A stretch of DNA of 64,000 nt from positions 1 through 64,000 of the forward strand of contig CANQOA010000003.1 in the NCBI GenBank assembly GCA_947625355.1, given 5' to 3'. Source of the DNA: an uncultured Oscillospiraceae bacterium. Lineage in GTDB: Bacteria > Bacillota > Clostridia > Oscillospirales > Oscillospiraceae. The translations under genes and the position numbers were made by a program. Below are positions 15,386-24,057 of this stretch, piece after piece. The first letter of the stretch is position 1, and each line of letters begins with the position of its first letter. The notes under the pieces were generated by a model. That model was not told the DNA's origin. It ran no database searches and saw nothing but the letters and a program-made list of their open reading frames with translations.

Positions 15386-16714
15386 ATGAAACACACGAAG
15401 AAGATCCTTGCGCTCGTGCTCGCGCTCTCCATGGTCTTTACGCTGTGCGCCTTTGCCCAGGCCGACGGCGTGGAGCCCGCCAAGGAGATCACACTGTGGA
15501 CGTATCCCATCGGCAACTGGAGCAATGAGGAAGTCGTCAACTCCCTGGTGGGCGACTTCGAGGCCGAGACCGGCATCCATGTGACCGTCGATTACCTGAC
15601 CTACACCGACGGCGACGACCGGGTGAACACCGCCATCACCGCCGGCAACGCGCCCGACCTGCTGATGGAAGGTCCCGACCGTATGGTGGCCGGCTGGGGC
15701 GCCCAGGGCCACATGGTCGATCTGGCCGACATGTTCGACGAGAAGGACCTGGAGGAGATCAACCCCACCGTTATGGACGTGGTGACCTCTGACGACGGTT
15801 CCGTCTATCTCTATCCCCTGGTCATGACCGCTTTCTGCGCGGGCATCAACGTGGACGCCTTCAAGGAGGCGGGCGCTGACCAGTATGTGGATCTGGAGAA
15901 CCACACCTGGACCGTCGACGGCTTCAAGGCCGCTGTCAAGGCTCTGTATGACCACTTCGGCAGCACCGCTGTGGCGGTGTACTGCGCCGGCCAGGGCGGC
16001 GACCAGGGCACCCGCGCTCTGGTGACCAACTTCCACGGCGGCACCTACACCACCCCCGAGCATGACGGCTACACCTGGGACGATCCCGAGAACATCCAGG
16101 CCATCGAAGAGCTGGCCGAGATGAAGGGCCAGGGCCTTGAGTTCGACGCCTCCCTGGTGGGCGGCGACGAGATCGCTCTGTTCTATCAGGGCGTGCTGAA
16201 GATCGCTCTTTGCTGGAGCATCCAGCAGCAGCTCGATCCCAACCTGGCCGGCACCGGCGAGGGCCTGACCATGAACGGCGAGCAGATCGCCTTCATGAAC
16301 TTCCCCTCCCAGGAGGGTGTTGACCCCGTCCTGAACGGCGGCATCTGGGGCTTCGGCATCTTCGATAACGGCGACGAGGCCCGTATCGCTGCTGCCAAGC
16401 AGTTCATCCAGTACATGTGCGACTCCGAGCACACCGCTGAGGCGGTCCGGCAGGCCAACTACTTCGGCGTCCGCTCCGCCGCCGCCGACGGCACCGTCGA
16501 TCTGTCCGGCATCTGGGACGACAACGAGACCATGAAGGAGTTCAACGCCACCGTCGTTCCCAACATGGGCGACTATTACCAGATCTCCAAGGGCTGGAAC
16601 CAGGCTCGTACCGCTTGGTGGACCATGCTCCAGAAGGTCGGCGAGGGCGAGGACATCCCCACCGTCGTTGCCCAGTACTGCGCTGAGGCCAACGAGGCGG
16701 CCGCTGCCGGCTGA
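15386..16714 (+). CDS. ABC transporter sugar-binding protein (CUT1 type)
   Basis: Extracellular solute-binding protein, 442 residues, family 1. It has a signal peptide (residues 1-25, ALVLALSMVFTLCAFAQA) with no clear lipobox. ITLWTYPIGNWSNEEVVNSLVGDFEAETG, then AGNAPDLLMEGPDR, are typical early segments of this family. The ATG at 15386 has AAGGAG upstream. Codon use is richer in T-ending codons than in its neighbours, as expected for an abundant protein. The strong terminator after it should lower the permeases relative to the binding protein. Substrate is inferred to be sialic acid or a related amino sugar. Confidence 0.88.
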   Translation: MKHTKKILALVLALSMVFTLCAFAQADGVEPAKEITLWTYPIGNWSNEEVVNSLVGDFEAETGIHVTVDYLTYTDGDDRVNTAITAGNAPDLLMEGPDRMVAGWGAQGHMVDLADMFDEKDLEEINPTVMDVVTSDDGSVYLYPLVMTAFCAGINVDAFKEAGADQYVDLENHTWTVDGFKAAVKALYDHFGSTAVAVYCAGQGGDQGTRALVTNFHGGTYTTPEHDGYTWDDPENIQAIEELAEMKGQGLEFDASLVGGDEIALFYQGVLKIALCWSIQQQLDPNLAGTGEGLTMNGEQIAFMNFPSQEGVDPVLNGGIWGFGIFDNGDEARIAAAKQFIQYMCDSEHTAEAVRQANYFGVRSAAADGTVDLSGIWDDNETMKEFNATVVPNMGDYYQISKGWNQARTAWWTMLQKVGEGEDIPTVVAQYCAEANEAAAAG

Positions 16715-16756
16715 TCGGTCGAGTGAGCATCCCCTGAGACTTCGTTAGAGGGTTTA

Positions 16757-16800
16757 CGCGCCCCTCCCCCGCGACGCGCGGGGAGGGGCGTGTTTTTGTT
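16757..16800 (+). terminator. Terminator/attenuator between binding protein and permeases
   Basis: CGCCCCTCCCCG / CGGGGAGGGGCG stem followed by TGTTTTTGTTTT. No new promoter is obvious before the permeases, so partial read-through is likely. Confidence 0.85.
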
Positions 16801-16833
16801 TTCCCGATCTGCTGAGAAAGTGAGGTGCCTATT

Positions 16834-17754
16834 TTGGCAAGAGCTGCCCAACCGACTGTCAGCCGGGCGCTTCGGCGGCGCGAGACGGTGTCCGGCTATC
16901 TGTTCATGCTGCCCAGTCTGGTTTTCTTCCTGGGCTTCGTCGTCATCCCCATGGTGATCTGCATCTTCACCAGCCTCACCGATTCCATGATGAACAACAC
17001 CAAGCCCGTCAACTTCGTGGGCCTGGCCAATTTCCAAAAGCTCTTCCAGGACGAGAAATTCCTGGAGGCCCTGAAAAACACGTTCATCATCGTGGTGGTC
17101 AGCGTCCCGGTGACCTGTGCCTTCTCCCTGTGGGTGTCCTCCGCCATCTACAAGATGAACAACTTCTTCCTCTCCGCCTTTCGGTGCATCTTCTACCTGC
17201 CGGTGGTCACCGGCTCGGTGGCCGTCACCGTGGTGTGGAAGTGGATGTACAACAACTACTACGGCGTGTTCAACTACCTGCTGGGACCACAGGGCCTGGG
17301 CGTCATCGAGAAGAACATCAACTGGCTGGGCGACCCCCGGTTCGCCCTGGGATGCATCATCCTGATCCTGCTGACCACCTCGGTGGGCCAGCCCATCGTG
17401 CTGTATGTGTCCGCCCTGGGCAACGTGGATCAGTCCCTGGTGGAGGCCGCCAAGGTGGACGGCGCCACCAACTTCCAGGTGTTCTGGCGGGTGAAATGGC
17501 CCCAGATGATGCCCACCACCCTGTACATCCTGGTGATCACCACCATCAATTCCTTCCAGTGCTTCGCGCTGATCCAATTGCTGACATCCGGCGGGTCAGG
17601 GACCAATACGGTGATGTACTATATCTATTACACCGCCTTCAAGCTGACCTCGACGGCCGGCCACTTCGGCTACGCCAACGCCATGGGCGTGATCCTGGCC
17701 ATCTTCATCGGCGCGCTGTCGGCCCTCCAGTTCTGGCTGGCCAAAGAGCGGTAA
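16834..17754 (+). CDS. Sugar ABC transporter permease (CUT1, MalF-type)
   Basis: About 306 residues with six membrane helices. The first runs through YLFMLPSLVFFLGFVVIPMVICIF; the EAA loop reads EAAKVDGATNFQVFWRVKWPQM near residue 210. I prefer the TTG at 16834, because GAGGTG lies 6 bp upstream; a GTG at 16825 is the alternative and adds three residues. It pairs with the next permease, 12 bp downstream. No ATPase gene is present, so a shared MsmX-type ATPase is likely used. Confidence 0.9.
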   Translation: MARAAQPTVSRALRRRETVSGYLFMLPSLVFFLGFVVIPMVICIFTSLTDSMMNNTKPVNFVGLANFQKLFQDEKFLEALKNTFIIVVVSVPVTCAFSLWVSSAIYKMNNFFLSAFRCIFYLPVVTGSVAVTVVWKWMYNNYYGVFNYLLGPQGLGVIEKNINWLGDPRFALGCIILILLTTSVGQPIVLYVSALGNVDQSLVEAAKVDGATNFQVFWRVKWPQMMPTTLYILVITTINSFQCFALIQLLTSGGSGTNTVMYYIYYTAFKLTSTAGHFGYANAMGVILAIFIGALSALQFWLAKER

Positions 17755-17766
17755 GGGGGTGCAGAG

Positions 17767-18699
17767 ATGAATAAGATCAGTTCTACCCGTTCCAAGGTCT
17801 ATCAGGCCGCCTGCCTGATCGTCATCATCCTTCTGGCGCTGCTGTTCCTCTTCCCCCTGTACTGGATCGTCATCGGCGCCTTCAAGACCAAGCAGGACAA
17901 CTACTCCCTCAACCCCATCTGGTGGCCGAAAGAGTGGACGCTGGAGAACTGGGAGAAGCTGTTCTCCCGCCGCTCCGCTCCGCTGTTCGACATCATCATC
18001 CCCTTCAGCCGGCTCTTCACCAAGAACGGCAAGGATATCGTCCTGCTCAGCGGCCCGGTGGTCCCCGGCGCGATCCGCTGGCTCATCAACACCGTGTTCA
18101 TGGCGGTGGCCGCCATGGTCCTCACCTGCATCACCGCCGCCCTGGCGGGCTACGCGCTGGCGAAAAAGCGCTTTGTGGGCCGGGGGATCGTGTTCAGCCT
18201 CATCGTGTGCGCCATGGCCCTGCCCAAGCAGGTCATCCTCATCCCCCTGCTGAAGGAGATGAACGTGCTGGGCCTGATCGACAACATCTGGGCCGTGATC
18301 TTCCCCACAGTGGGCTGGCCCTTCGGCGTGTTTTTGATGAAGCAGTTTTCCGAGAACATACCGGGAGAGATCTTGGAATCGGCCCATATCGACGGCGCCG
18401 GCGAGCTCAAGACCTTCAACACCATCGTCTTTCCCATGGTCAAGCCCGGCGTAGGCGCTCTGGCCATCTTCACCTTCATCAACTCCTGGAACGACTACTT
18501 CATGCAGCTGGTCATGCTGTCCAGCAACTTCAACTACACCCTGCCCCTGGGCATCGCCACCATGCAGGGCGAGAACTCCATCGATACCGGCCTGCTCATG
18601 GCGGGCGCCGCCCTGGCCGCGTTCCCCATCATCATCGTGTTCCTGATCTTCCAGAAATACTTCACCAAGGGCATCACCATGGGCGCTGTGAAAGGATAA
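17767..18699 (+). CDS. Sugar ABC transporter permease (CUT1, MalG-type)
   Basis: Protein of 310 residues, six membrane segments. It starts with a basic stretch, then LIVIILLALLFLFPLYWIVIGAFKT, typical of MalG-type permeases. The EAA loop ESAHIDGAGELKTFNTIVFPMVKPG lies near residue 210. An unusual internal insertion (PLFDIIIPFSRLFTKNGKDIVLLSG) sits between helices 1 and 2. Start codon ATG behind GGGGTGCAGAG. It is followed 7 bp later by the lyase gene. Confidence 0.9.
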   Translation: MNKISSTRSKVYQAACLIVIILLALLFLFPLYWIVIGAFKTKQDNYSLNPIWWPKEWTLENWEKLFSRRSAPLFDIIIPFSRLFTKNGKDIVLLSGPVVPGAIRWLINTVFMAVAAMVLTCITAALAGYALAKKRFVGRGIVFSLIVCAMALPKQVILIPLLKEMNVLGLIDNIWAVIFPTVGWPFGVFLMKQFSENIPGEILESAHIDGAGELKTFNTIVFPMVKPGVGALAIFTFINSWNDYFMQLVMLSSNFNYTLPLGIATMQGENSIDTGLLMAGAALAAFPIIIVFLIFQKYFTKGITMGAVKG

Positions 18700-18706
18700 G
18701 AGAGCT

Positions 18707-19615
18707 ATGTTTGACCAAACCAAGTATGAAGGCATATTCCCCGCCTTTTACGCCTGCTATGACCGGGAGGGGAACGTCAGCCCCGAAGGGGTGCGGGCCA
18801 TGGCCCGGCATCTGCTGGACAAGGGCGTGAAGGGCCTGTATGTGGGCGGCTCCTCCGGGGAGTGCATCTACCACAGCGTGGCCGAGCGGAAGCTCACGCT
18901 GGAGAACGTGATGGCCGAGGTGGGCGGAAAGCTCACCATCATCGCCCACGTGGCCTGCAACAACACCGCCGACAGCCGGGACCTGGCCGCCCATGCCCAG
19001 TCTTTGGGGGTGGACGCCATCGCCTCCATCCCGCCCATCTACTTCAAGCTGCCCCCCGCGGGGATCGCGAAGTACTGGAACGACATCTCCGCCGCCGCCC
19101 CGGACACGGACTTCATCATCTACAACATCCCCCAGCTGGCGGGGGTGGCCCTCACCGTCCCCCTGCTGCGGGAGATGCTGAAAAACCCGCGGGTCATCGG
19201 CGTGAAGAACTCCTCCATGCCGGTGCAGGACATCCAGATGTGGCATGACGAGGGGGCCATCGTGTTCAACGGCCCGGACGAGCAGCTGCTGTCCGGCCTG
19301 GCCGCCGGGGCCGTGGGCGGCATCGGCGGCACCTACGCCGCCATGCCGGAGCTGTATAACGCCATCTTCCGGCTCTTCCACGAGGGGAAAATGGAGCAGG
19401 GGCGGCTCATCCAGAACGAGTGCTGCCGCATCATCTACAAGGTCTGCTCGGCCCAGGGCAACATGTACGCCCTGCTGAAGGAGGTCATCCGCCGCCGGGG
19501 CGGTCCCGACGCCGGAGGCGTCCGGGCCCCGCTGCTGCCCATGGTCCCCGGGGACGGGCCCATCGCCGCCGAGGCCGCCGCCATGATCGACGCCGCCATC
19601 GCCCAATATTGCTGA
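18707..19615 (+). CDS. nanA: N-acetylneuraminate lyase (DHDPS/NAL aldolase family)
   Basis: TIM-barrel class I aldolase, 302 residues. The start YEGIFPAFYACYDREGNVSPEG, substrate loop GLYVGGSSGEC, catalytic Tyr in FIIYNIPQLAG and Schiff-base Lys in VIGVKNSS are the N-acetylneuraminate lyase pattern. The GGSSGE form distinguishes it from DapA's TTGE. It splits sialic acid into N-acetylmannosamine and pyruvate. It is the last gene of the transporter operon, before a bidirectional terminator. Together with the epimerase and kinase it completes a Bacteroides-like route to a GlcNAc phosphate. Confidence 0.87.
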   Translation: MFDQTKYEGIFPAFYACYDREGNVSPEGVRAMARHLLDKGVKGLYVGGSSGECIYHSVAERKLTLENVMAEVGGKLTIIAHVACNNTADSRDLAAHAQSLGVDAIASIPPIYFKLPPAGIAKYWNDISAAAPDTDFIIYNIPQLAGVALTVPLLREMLKNPRVIGVKNSSMPVQDIQMWHDEGAIVFNGPDEQLLSGLAAGAVGGIGGTYAAMPELYNAIFRLFHEGKMEQGRLIQNECCRIIYKVCSAQGNMYALLKEVIRRRGGPDAGGVRAPLLPMVPGDGPIAAEAAAMIDAAIAQYC

Positions 19616-19636
19616 GCCAAGACGGCCCGCAGACAA

Positions 19637-19678
19637 AAAACAGCCCCGCGCATCCCAAGGGATGCGCGGGACTGTTTT
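19637..19678. terminator. Bidirectional terminator between nanA and yedF
   Basis: CCCCGCGCATCCC / GGATGCGCGGG stem with A-run and T-run flanks. Confidence 0.85.
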
Positions 19679-19691
19679 CCGTTTTCCCGGT

Positions 19692-20282
19692 TCAGGGCCG
19701 GATGACGCTGGGGGCCTGGGTGAGGCTCTCCACGATGTCGTACATATTGGACACCGTCCCCACCTGCAGCTTCTCCGTCAGACCGTAGAAGTTCAAGCAG
19801 GTGCCGCAGGCGGTGATCTTCACCCCCGCCTTCTCCAGGTTCCGCAGATCCTCCAGGCTGTCGGAGCCCTCGCAGGGCAGATACGCCCCGGAGTTGTAGA
19901 AGATGATCTGCTGGGGCAGCTGGGTGGCGTTGGTCAGCGCGAAGATGAACGCCTTCATCAGCGCCTTTCCCAGGGCCTCGTCGCCGTTGCCCATGGTGTT
20001 GGACCCGATGGCCACCACCGGGCCGGCCTGGGCACTCTCCGCGGCCGCCGCCGGGCCGCCGGCCTTCACCTGGATCGCCACGGCATAGGCCTTCTCCCCG
20101 GTCTGCGTCCCCTCGGCGGCGAAGCCCGAGGAAGCGGCCAGCTTTTTCAGGTTGCTCACGGCCGTCTCGTTGTCCACCAGCACCGTCAGCTCTCCGTCCT
20201 CCGTGAAATCGGCGAACGCCTTCTTCGCGTTCACAACGGGCAGCGGGCATGCCATGCCCATGCAGTCGATGGTCTTTTTCAT
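19692..20282 (-). CDS. yedF: Sulfurtransferase-like selenium metabolism protein YedF
   Basis: Protein of 196 residues. Residues 1-70 are a TusA-like domain with the CPLP motif (DCMGMACPLPVVNAKKA). Residues about 88-190 are a DsrE/DsrF-like domain (VVAIGSNTMGNGDEALGKALMKAFIFAL, then FYNSGAYLPCEGS...DLRNLEKAGVKITACGTCLNFYG). This architecture is that of YedF, which co-occurs with selenium-use genes such as selD. None of those is in the window. It is monocistronic with its own promoter. Confidence 0.9.
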   Translation of the reverse strand: MKKTIDCMGMACPLPVVNAKKAFADFTEDGELTVLVDNETAVSNLKKLAASSGFAAEGTQTGEKAYAVAIQVKAGGPAAAAESAQAGPVVAIGSNTMGNGDEALGKALMKAFIFALTNATQLPQQIIFYNSGAYLPCEGSDSLEDLRNLEKAGVKITACGTCLNFYGLTEKLQVGTVSNMYDIVESLTQAPSVIRP

Positions 20283-20319
20283 GACAGCATTTCCTCCTGA
20301 AGCTATCGTTCTACCTTGT

Positions 20320-20348
20320 ATTTTAGCACGCGGCGCAAAACACGTAAA
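20320..20348 (-). promoter_or_regulatory. Promoter for yedF
   Basis: Minus-strand TTTACG, 17 bp, TAAAAT, about 40 bp upstream of the start. Confidence 0.55.
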
Positions 20349-20369
20349 ATCGAAATAAATGATAAGACC

Positions 20370-20455
20370 GCATCCCCCGAAAACGGCTCAAAACGCCGGA
20401 TATCAGGGGATGCGCCGATCGATCCGCCGGCGGGATGGCCGGCTTTTTCTCATGA
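20370..20455 (-). terminator. Hairpins downstream of thiN
   Basis: GCATCCCC pairs with GGGGATGC across an inner GC-rich loop, and a second stem CCGGC/GCCGG is followed by TTTTT on the plus strand. This is a plausible but irregular end for the phn-like/thiE/thiN transcript. Confidence 0.4.
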
Positions 20456-20469
20456 TCTATTGAATTTTT

Positions 20470-21102
20470 CTATAATTTGTCCGCCGTGATCCTGACAAGC
20501 AGCAGGCGGCCCTCCCCCACGGTGATCTCCGCGGTCCCGCCGGGGAGCACCTCGTTGCTGACGCCGTATTGGTACTCGCTGGTGATCTCCGCGCCCTCCA
20601 GGGGATATTTTGCCCCCCGGATGGTGACGCCCCGGGCCAGACCGTCGATATTCAGCAGGGAGAAATACGCGAACCGGTCCGGCACACGGACCGGCTCCCG
20701 GGAGACGACGGCCAGCTCCCCGTAGTCATCCACCGCCATGGCGCTTTTCCCCAGGCTGTCCAGCCGCAGCAGGATGGACACATTGCCCAGGGTGTGGTCC
20801 AGACGGCCGCCGATGACCCCCAGCAGCAAAAACCGCTCATACCCCCGGCGCAGGGCCTCCTTCACGGCGTAGACCGTGTCGGTGTCGTCCTTCTCCCGGG
20901 GCAGGGTGATGGTCTCCGCCGCCAGGTCTGGCGCCGGGTGGGAGTCGAAATCCCCCACGATCAGGTCCGGGGCCCTGTCCAGCCCGTCCATGTGGTCCAG
21001 CCCGCAGTCGCAGTACACCATAAAGTCGTCCGCCCGCAGATAGGTCCGCGCCCGGTCATAGTCCCGGATGGGCGCCCCGCCGACGATGACGCACCGGCTC
21101 AT
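20470..21102 (-). CDS. thiN: Thiamine diphosphokinase
   Basis: Makes thiamine diphosphate directly from thiamine and ATP (TPK family), 210 residues. Visible features are the N-terminal CVIVGGAPI, the substrate site YCDCGLDHMDGLDRAPDLIVGDFDS, the metal/ATP segment PREKDDTDTVYAVKEAL, and LLLGVIGGRLDHTLGN. The C-terminal beta domain ends with the usual GVSNEVLPGGTAEITV. Its ATG overlaps the thiE stop by 4 bp, so the two are coupled. The pairing of thiE with thiN means the cell handles both thiamine phosphate and free thiamine. Confidence 0.92.
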   Translation of the reverse strand: MSRCVIVGGAPIRDYDRARTYLRADDFMVYCDCGLDHMDGLDRAPDLIVGDFDSHPAPDLAAETITLPREKDDTDTVYAVKEALRRGYERFLLLGVIGGRLDHTLGNVSILLRLDSLGKSAMAVDDYGELAVVSREPVRVPDRFAYFSLLNIDGLARGVTIRGAKYPLEGAEITSEYQYGVSNEVLPGGTAEITVGEGRLLLVRITADKL

Positions 21103-21755
21103 GCCCCCACCGCCTTCCGGGCCAGGGCGGCCAGCTCCGCCGCGGCCGCGCCGGGGTCCGCCGCGCCGAAAATGGCCGACACCACCGCCGCGCCGTCGAT
21201 GCCGCTGCCGGCCAGGGACAGGATATTTCCCCGGTTGATGCCGCCGATGGCCACCACGGGGATGGCGACGGCGGCGCAGATGGCCCGCAGCCGCTCCATG
21301 GGCATGGGCCGGGCGTCCTTCTTGGTGCCGGTGGGGAACACCGCCCCCACGCCGATATAGTCCGCCCCGGCCTTTTCCGCCGCCACGGCCTCGGCCACCG
21401 TTCCGACGGATATGCCCAGGATGCGGTCCGGCCCGATGAGCGCTCGGATGTCCCGGCCGTGGATGTCGCTCTGGCCCACATGGACGCCGTCCGCGCCGCT
21501 TTCCAGCGCGATCTCCACGCTGTCGTTCACCACGAAGGGCACGCCCCGCGCCGCGCACAGCGCCTGCAAAGCCACGGCCTCCGCCGTCACCGCCTCCGGC
21601 GCCAGGGATTTCTCCCGCAGCTGCACGAATGTGGCCCCGCCGTCCAGCACCCGCCGGCACACCTCCGCCAGGCTCTGGCCCTCTCCCAGCCAGGCTCTGT
21701 CCGTCACCGCGTACAGGAGCATGGCCCGGCGGATCTCGTCTCGCGTGTATCTCAT
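21099..21755 (-). CDS. thiE: Thiamine phosphate synthase
   Basis: Joins HMP-PP and thiazole phosphate into thiamine phosphate, 218 residues, TIM barrel. Motifs present: LYAVTDRAWL, FVQLREKS, FVVNDSVEIALESGADGVHVGQSD, GISVGTVAEAVAAEKAGADYIGVGAVFPTGTKKD, and VAIGGIN. The start at 21755 follows a purine-rich GAGGACGAGAT. The gene is last-but-one of the unit headed by the PhnD-like binding protein, 20 bp after the double permease. Confidence 0.94.
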   Translation of the reverse strand: MRYTRDEIRRAMLLYAVTDRAWLGEGQSLAEVCRRVLDGGATFVQLREKSLAPEAVTAEAVALQALCAARGVPFVVNDSVEIALESGADGVHVGQSDIHGRDIRALIGPDRILGISVGTVAEAVAAEKAGADYIGVGAVFPTGTKKDARPMPMERLRAICAAVAIPVVAIGGINRGNILSLAGSGIDGAAVVSAIFGAADPGAAAAELAALARKAVGA

Positions 21756-21775
21756 ATCTCGTCCTCCCTCAAAGC

Positions 21776-23308
21776 TCAGCGCCCGCTCTTTCGCAGCCGG
21801 GCAGAGGCCCAATCGATGAGCCAGACCAGCCCCACCAGTCCGATGGCGATGGCGCCGGCCTGGGGCCAGGCATACTGGTTCATGGCAAAGATCAGCGGCG
21901 CGCCGATGCCCCCCGCGCCCACCAGGCCCAGCACCGACGCCTCCCGGATGTTCACGTCGAAGCGGTACAGCACGGCCGAGGCCAACGCCGGCCCCAACTG
22001 GGGCAGCAGCGCGTACCGCACCCGCAGCACCGCTCCCACGCCCATGTCCGACAGCGCCCGCCAGGGCCGCATGTCCAGCCCGTCGATGGCCTCCGTGAAG
22101 CGCTTGGTGAGCAGCCCCACGCTGCAAACGGCGATGGTGAGTACGCCGGTGAAGGCCCCCGGCCCCGTGGCCCGGATGAAGATCAGGCCATAGACGAGGA
22201 AGGGCACCGAACGGATGGCCATGACCGCCAGCCGGAACACCAGCGCCACCGGCCGGGACACCAGCCGGGCCGTGCCCAGCAGCGCCAGAGGCAGCGCTAT
22301 GAATGCTCCCAGAGCCGTGCCCGCCAGGGCGATGCACACCGTCTCCAGCAGCAGATAGCCGAGCCCCCCGACGCCGGTATCGAAGAAAAAGCCCCAGTCC
22401 GGGCGGATCAGGCCCAGGAGCATATTCTTCACCGTGACCGGGCTCACCCGGGAGAAGTCCGGCGGCGCCACCGTGGCGGCGCACAGGCAGAAAAGCGCCC
22501 CAAAGCCCAATGCGAGGGCCCGGCGGCCCCGCTTTCCCAGGGGCCGGCGGCCGGTCACCACCGCCGTCAGCGCCGCGCTCACCCACTCGATGACGCACAC
22601 CGCCCCCAGCAGGGCCAGCAGGATGGCTCCCACCCGGTCATACTCCCGCCAGGAGATCTTCTCGTTCAGGATGAGCCCGATGCCCCCCGCGCCCACATAG
22701 CCCAGGATGGCGCTGTGGCGCACGTTGGTCTCCAGCATATACAGCGCGTTGGACAGATAGGACGGCGCCGCATAGGGCAGCACCGCCCGCGCAAAAGCCC
22801 TCCAGCGGCCCGCCCCCATGGCGGTCAGCGCCCGATAGGGCCCCAGGGGCGCCGTCTCGATGTCCTCATAGGTCAGCCGGGTCATGATGGCGAAGGTGTA
22901 GACCGTGATCGCCGCCGTCCCGGCGAAGGTGCCCAGCCCGAACAGGAACGTGGCCGTCAGGGCCAGGATGAGGGCCGGGAAGGAGCGCAGCACCTGCACC
23001 AGCAGCCGCAGCGCCCGCCGGGACCAGACCGGCATGCCCAGTCCTCCCGCGCACAGCGGCGCCGTGAGAAGCGCGAAAAAGGCACCCAGCGCCGTGCCCG
23101 CCACTGACATCTGCACCGTGGCCCACAGGGGGGCCCATATCCGGGAAAAGTACCCCCAATCCGGGGGGAACAGCCGCGTCAGGATGTCCGCCAGATGGTC
23201 CCGGCGGGACCACAGCAGCGCCGGGGAGCAGCCGGCAAACCGGGCCGCCAGGAACACCGCCAGCGCCGCCAGGGCCCAGAACGCCAGCCGTTTTCTCCGG
23301 CGGCTCAT
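21776..23308 (-). CDS. PhnE-type ABC permease, two permease domains fused
   Basis: Protein of 510 residues made of two PhnE-like permeases in tandem. Domain 1 (about 1-260) has FPPDWGYFSRIWAPLWATVQMSVAGTALGA and an ILGYVGAGGIGLILNEKI end. Domain 2 (about 275-505) repeats the pattern with LIRPDWGFFFDTGVGGLGYLLLETVCIALAGTALGA and VLGLVGAGGIGAPLIFAM. About eleven membrane segments. In the classical PhnDCE system the permease is a homodimer; here one chain supplies both halves. Its end lies 20 bp before thiE, which ties it to thiamine rather than phosphonate use (inference). Confidence 0.88.
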   Translation of the reverse strand: MSRRRKRLAFWALAALAVFLAARFAGCSPALLWSRRDHLADILTRLFPPDWGYFSRIWAPLWATVQMSVAGTALGAFFALLTAPLCAGGLGMPVWSRRALRLLVQVLRSFPALILALTATFLFGLGTFAGTAAITVYTFAIMTRLTYEDIETAPLGPYRALTAMGAGRWRAFARAVLPYAAPSYLSNALYMLETNVRHSAILGYVGAGGIGLILNEKISWREYDRVGAILLALLGAVCVIEWVSAALTAVVTGRRPLGKRGRRALALGFGALFCLCAATVAPPDFSRVSPVTVKNMLLGLIRPDWGFFFDTGVGGLGYLLLETVCIALAGTALGAFIALPLALLGTARLVSRPVALVFRLAVMAIRSVPFLVYGLIFIRATGPGAFTGVLTIAVCSVGLLTKRFTEAIDGLDMRPWRALSDMGVGAVLRVRYALLPQLGPALASAVLYRFDVNIREASVLGLVGAGGIGAPLIFAMNQYAWPQAGAIAIGLVGLVWLIDWASARLRKSGR

Positions 23309-24051
23309 CCGTCTCCCTCCCCGTAGATGGCGGCGAGGACCTGCTCCGACGCCCGGTCCACGGGGCCGTCATAGACCACCGCCCCGTCCCGCAGGCCGAT
23401 GAGCCGGTCGGAAAAGGTCTGGGCCAGGGCCAGGTTGTGGCTGTTCATCAGCACGGTCAGGCCCTCGGTCTGCTGGATGTCCTTCAAAAGCTCCAGGATC
23501 TGCCGGCCGGTGACCGGGTCCAGGGAGGCCACCGGCTCGTCTGCCAGCAGCATGGCCGGGTCCCGCATCAGCGCCCGGGCGATGGCCACCCGCTGCTTCT
23601 GCCCGCCGGACAGGTCCCGCACGGGCGCGTCCAGCTTGTCGCCCAGGCCCACCCGGTCCAGCAGCCCCGCGGCCTTCTCCCGCCGGGCCCTGCCGAACAG
23701 GCCCAGCACCGCCGGCAGAAAGGCCATATCCGGCAGGGCGGCGTTCAGCACGTTCTCCAGCGCGCTCACGCTCTCCACCAGGGCGAAGTCCTGATAGATG
23801 GTGCCCAGGTTTTTTTGCAGCGTGCGCTTGGCCCGCCCGGAGGCCCGCTCCAGATGGACGCCGGCAAAGACCACCTCTCCCCCGTCGCAGGGCTCCGCCC
23901 CGTTCAAAACGCGGATGAGGGTGGTCTTGCCCGCCCCGGAGGGGCCGATGACGGACACGAACTCTCCCTTTTCCAGGCCGAAGCCCACGTCCCGCAGGGC
24001 GTGGACCCGGCCGTTATAAGTCTTGCTGACGCCGCTGACCTGCAGATACAT
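23305..24051 (-). CDS. PhnC-type ABC transporter ATP-binding protein
   Basis: Protein of 248 residues. Walker A GPSGAGKTTLIRVLNG near residue 38, Q-loop in YQDFALVESVSALENVL, signature LSGGQKQRVAIARAL, Walker B AMLLADEPVASLDP, and switch His in MNSHNLAL. The long insert after the Q loop (ALPDMAFLPAVLGLFGRARREKAAGLLDRVGL) is typical of PhnC. It overlaps the double permease by 4 bp. Confidence 0.9.
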   Translation of the reverse strand: MYLQVSGVSKTYNGRVHALRDVGFGLEKGEFVSVIGPSGAGKTTLIRVLNGAEPCDGGEVVFAGVHLERASGRAKRTLQKNLGTIYQDFALVESVSALENVLNAALPDMAFLPAVLGLFGRARREKAAGLLDRVGLGDKLDAPVRDLSGGQKQRVAIARALMRDPAMLLADEPVASLDPVTGRQILELLKDIQQTEGLTVLMNSHNLALAQTFSDRLIGLRDGAVVYDGPVDRASEQVLAAIYGEGDG

Positions 24052-24057
24052 GGCGGC

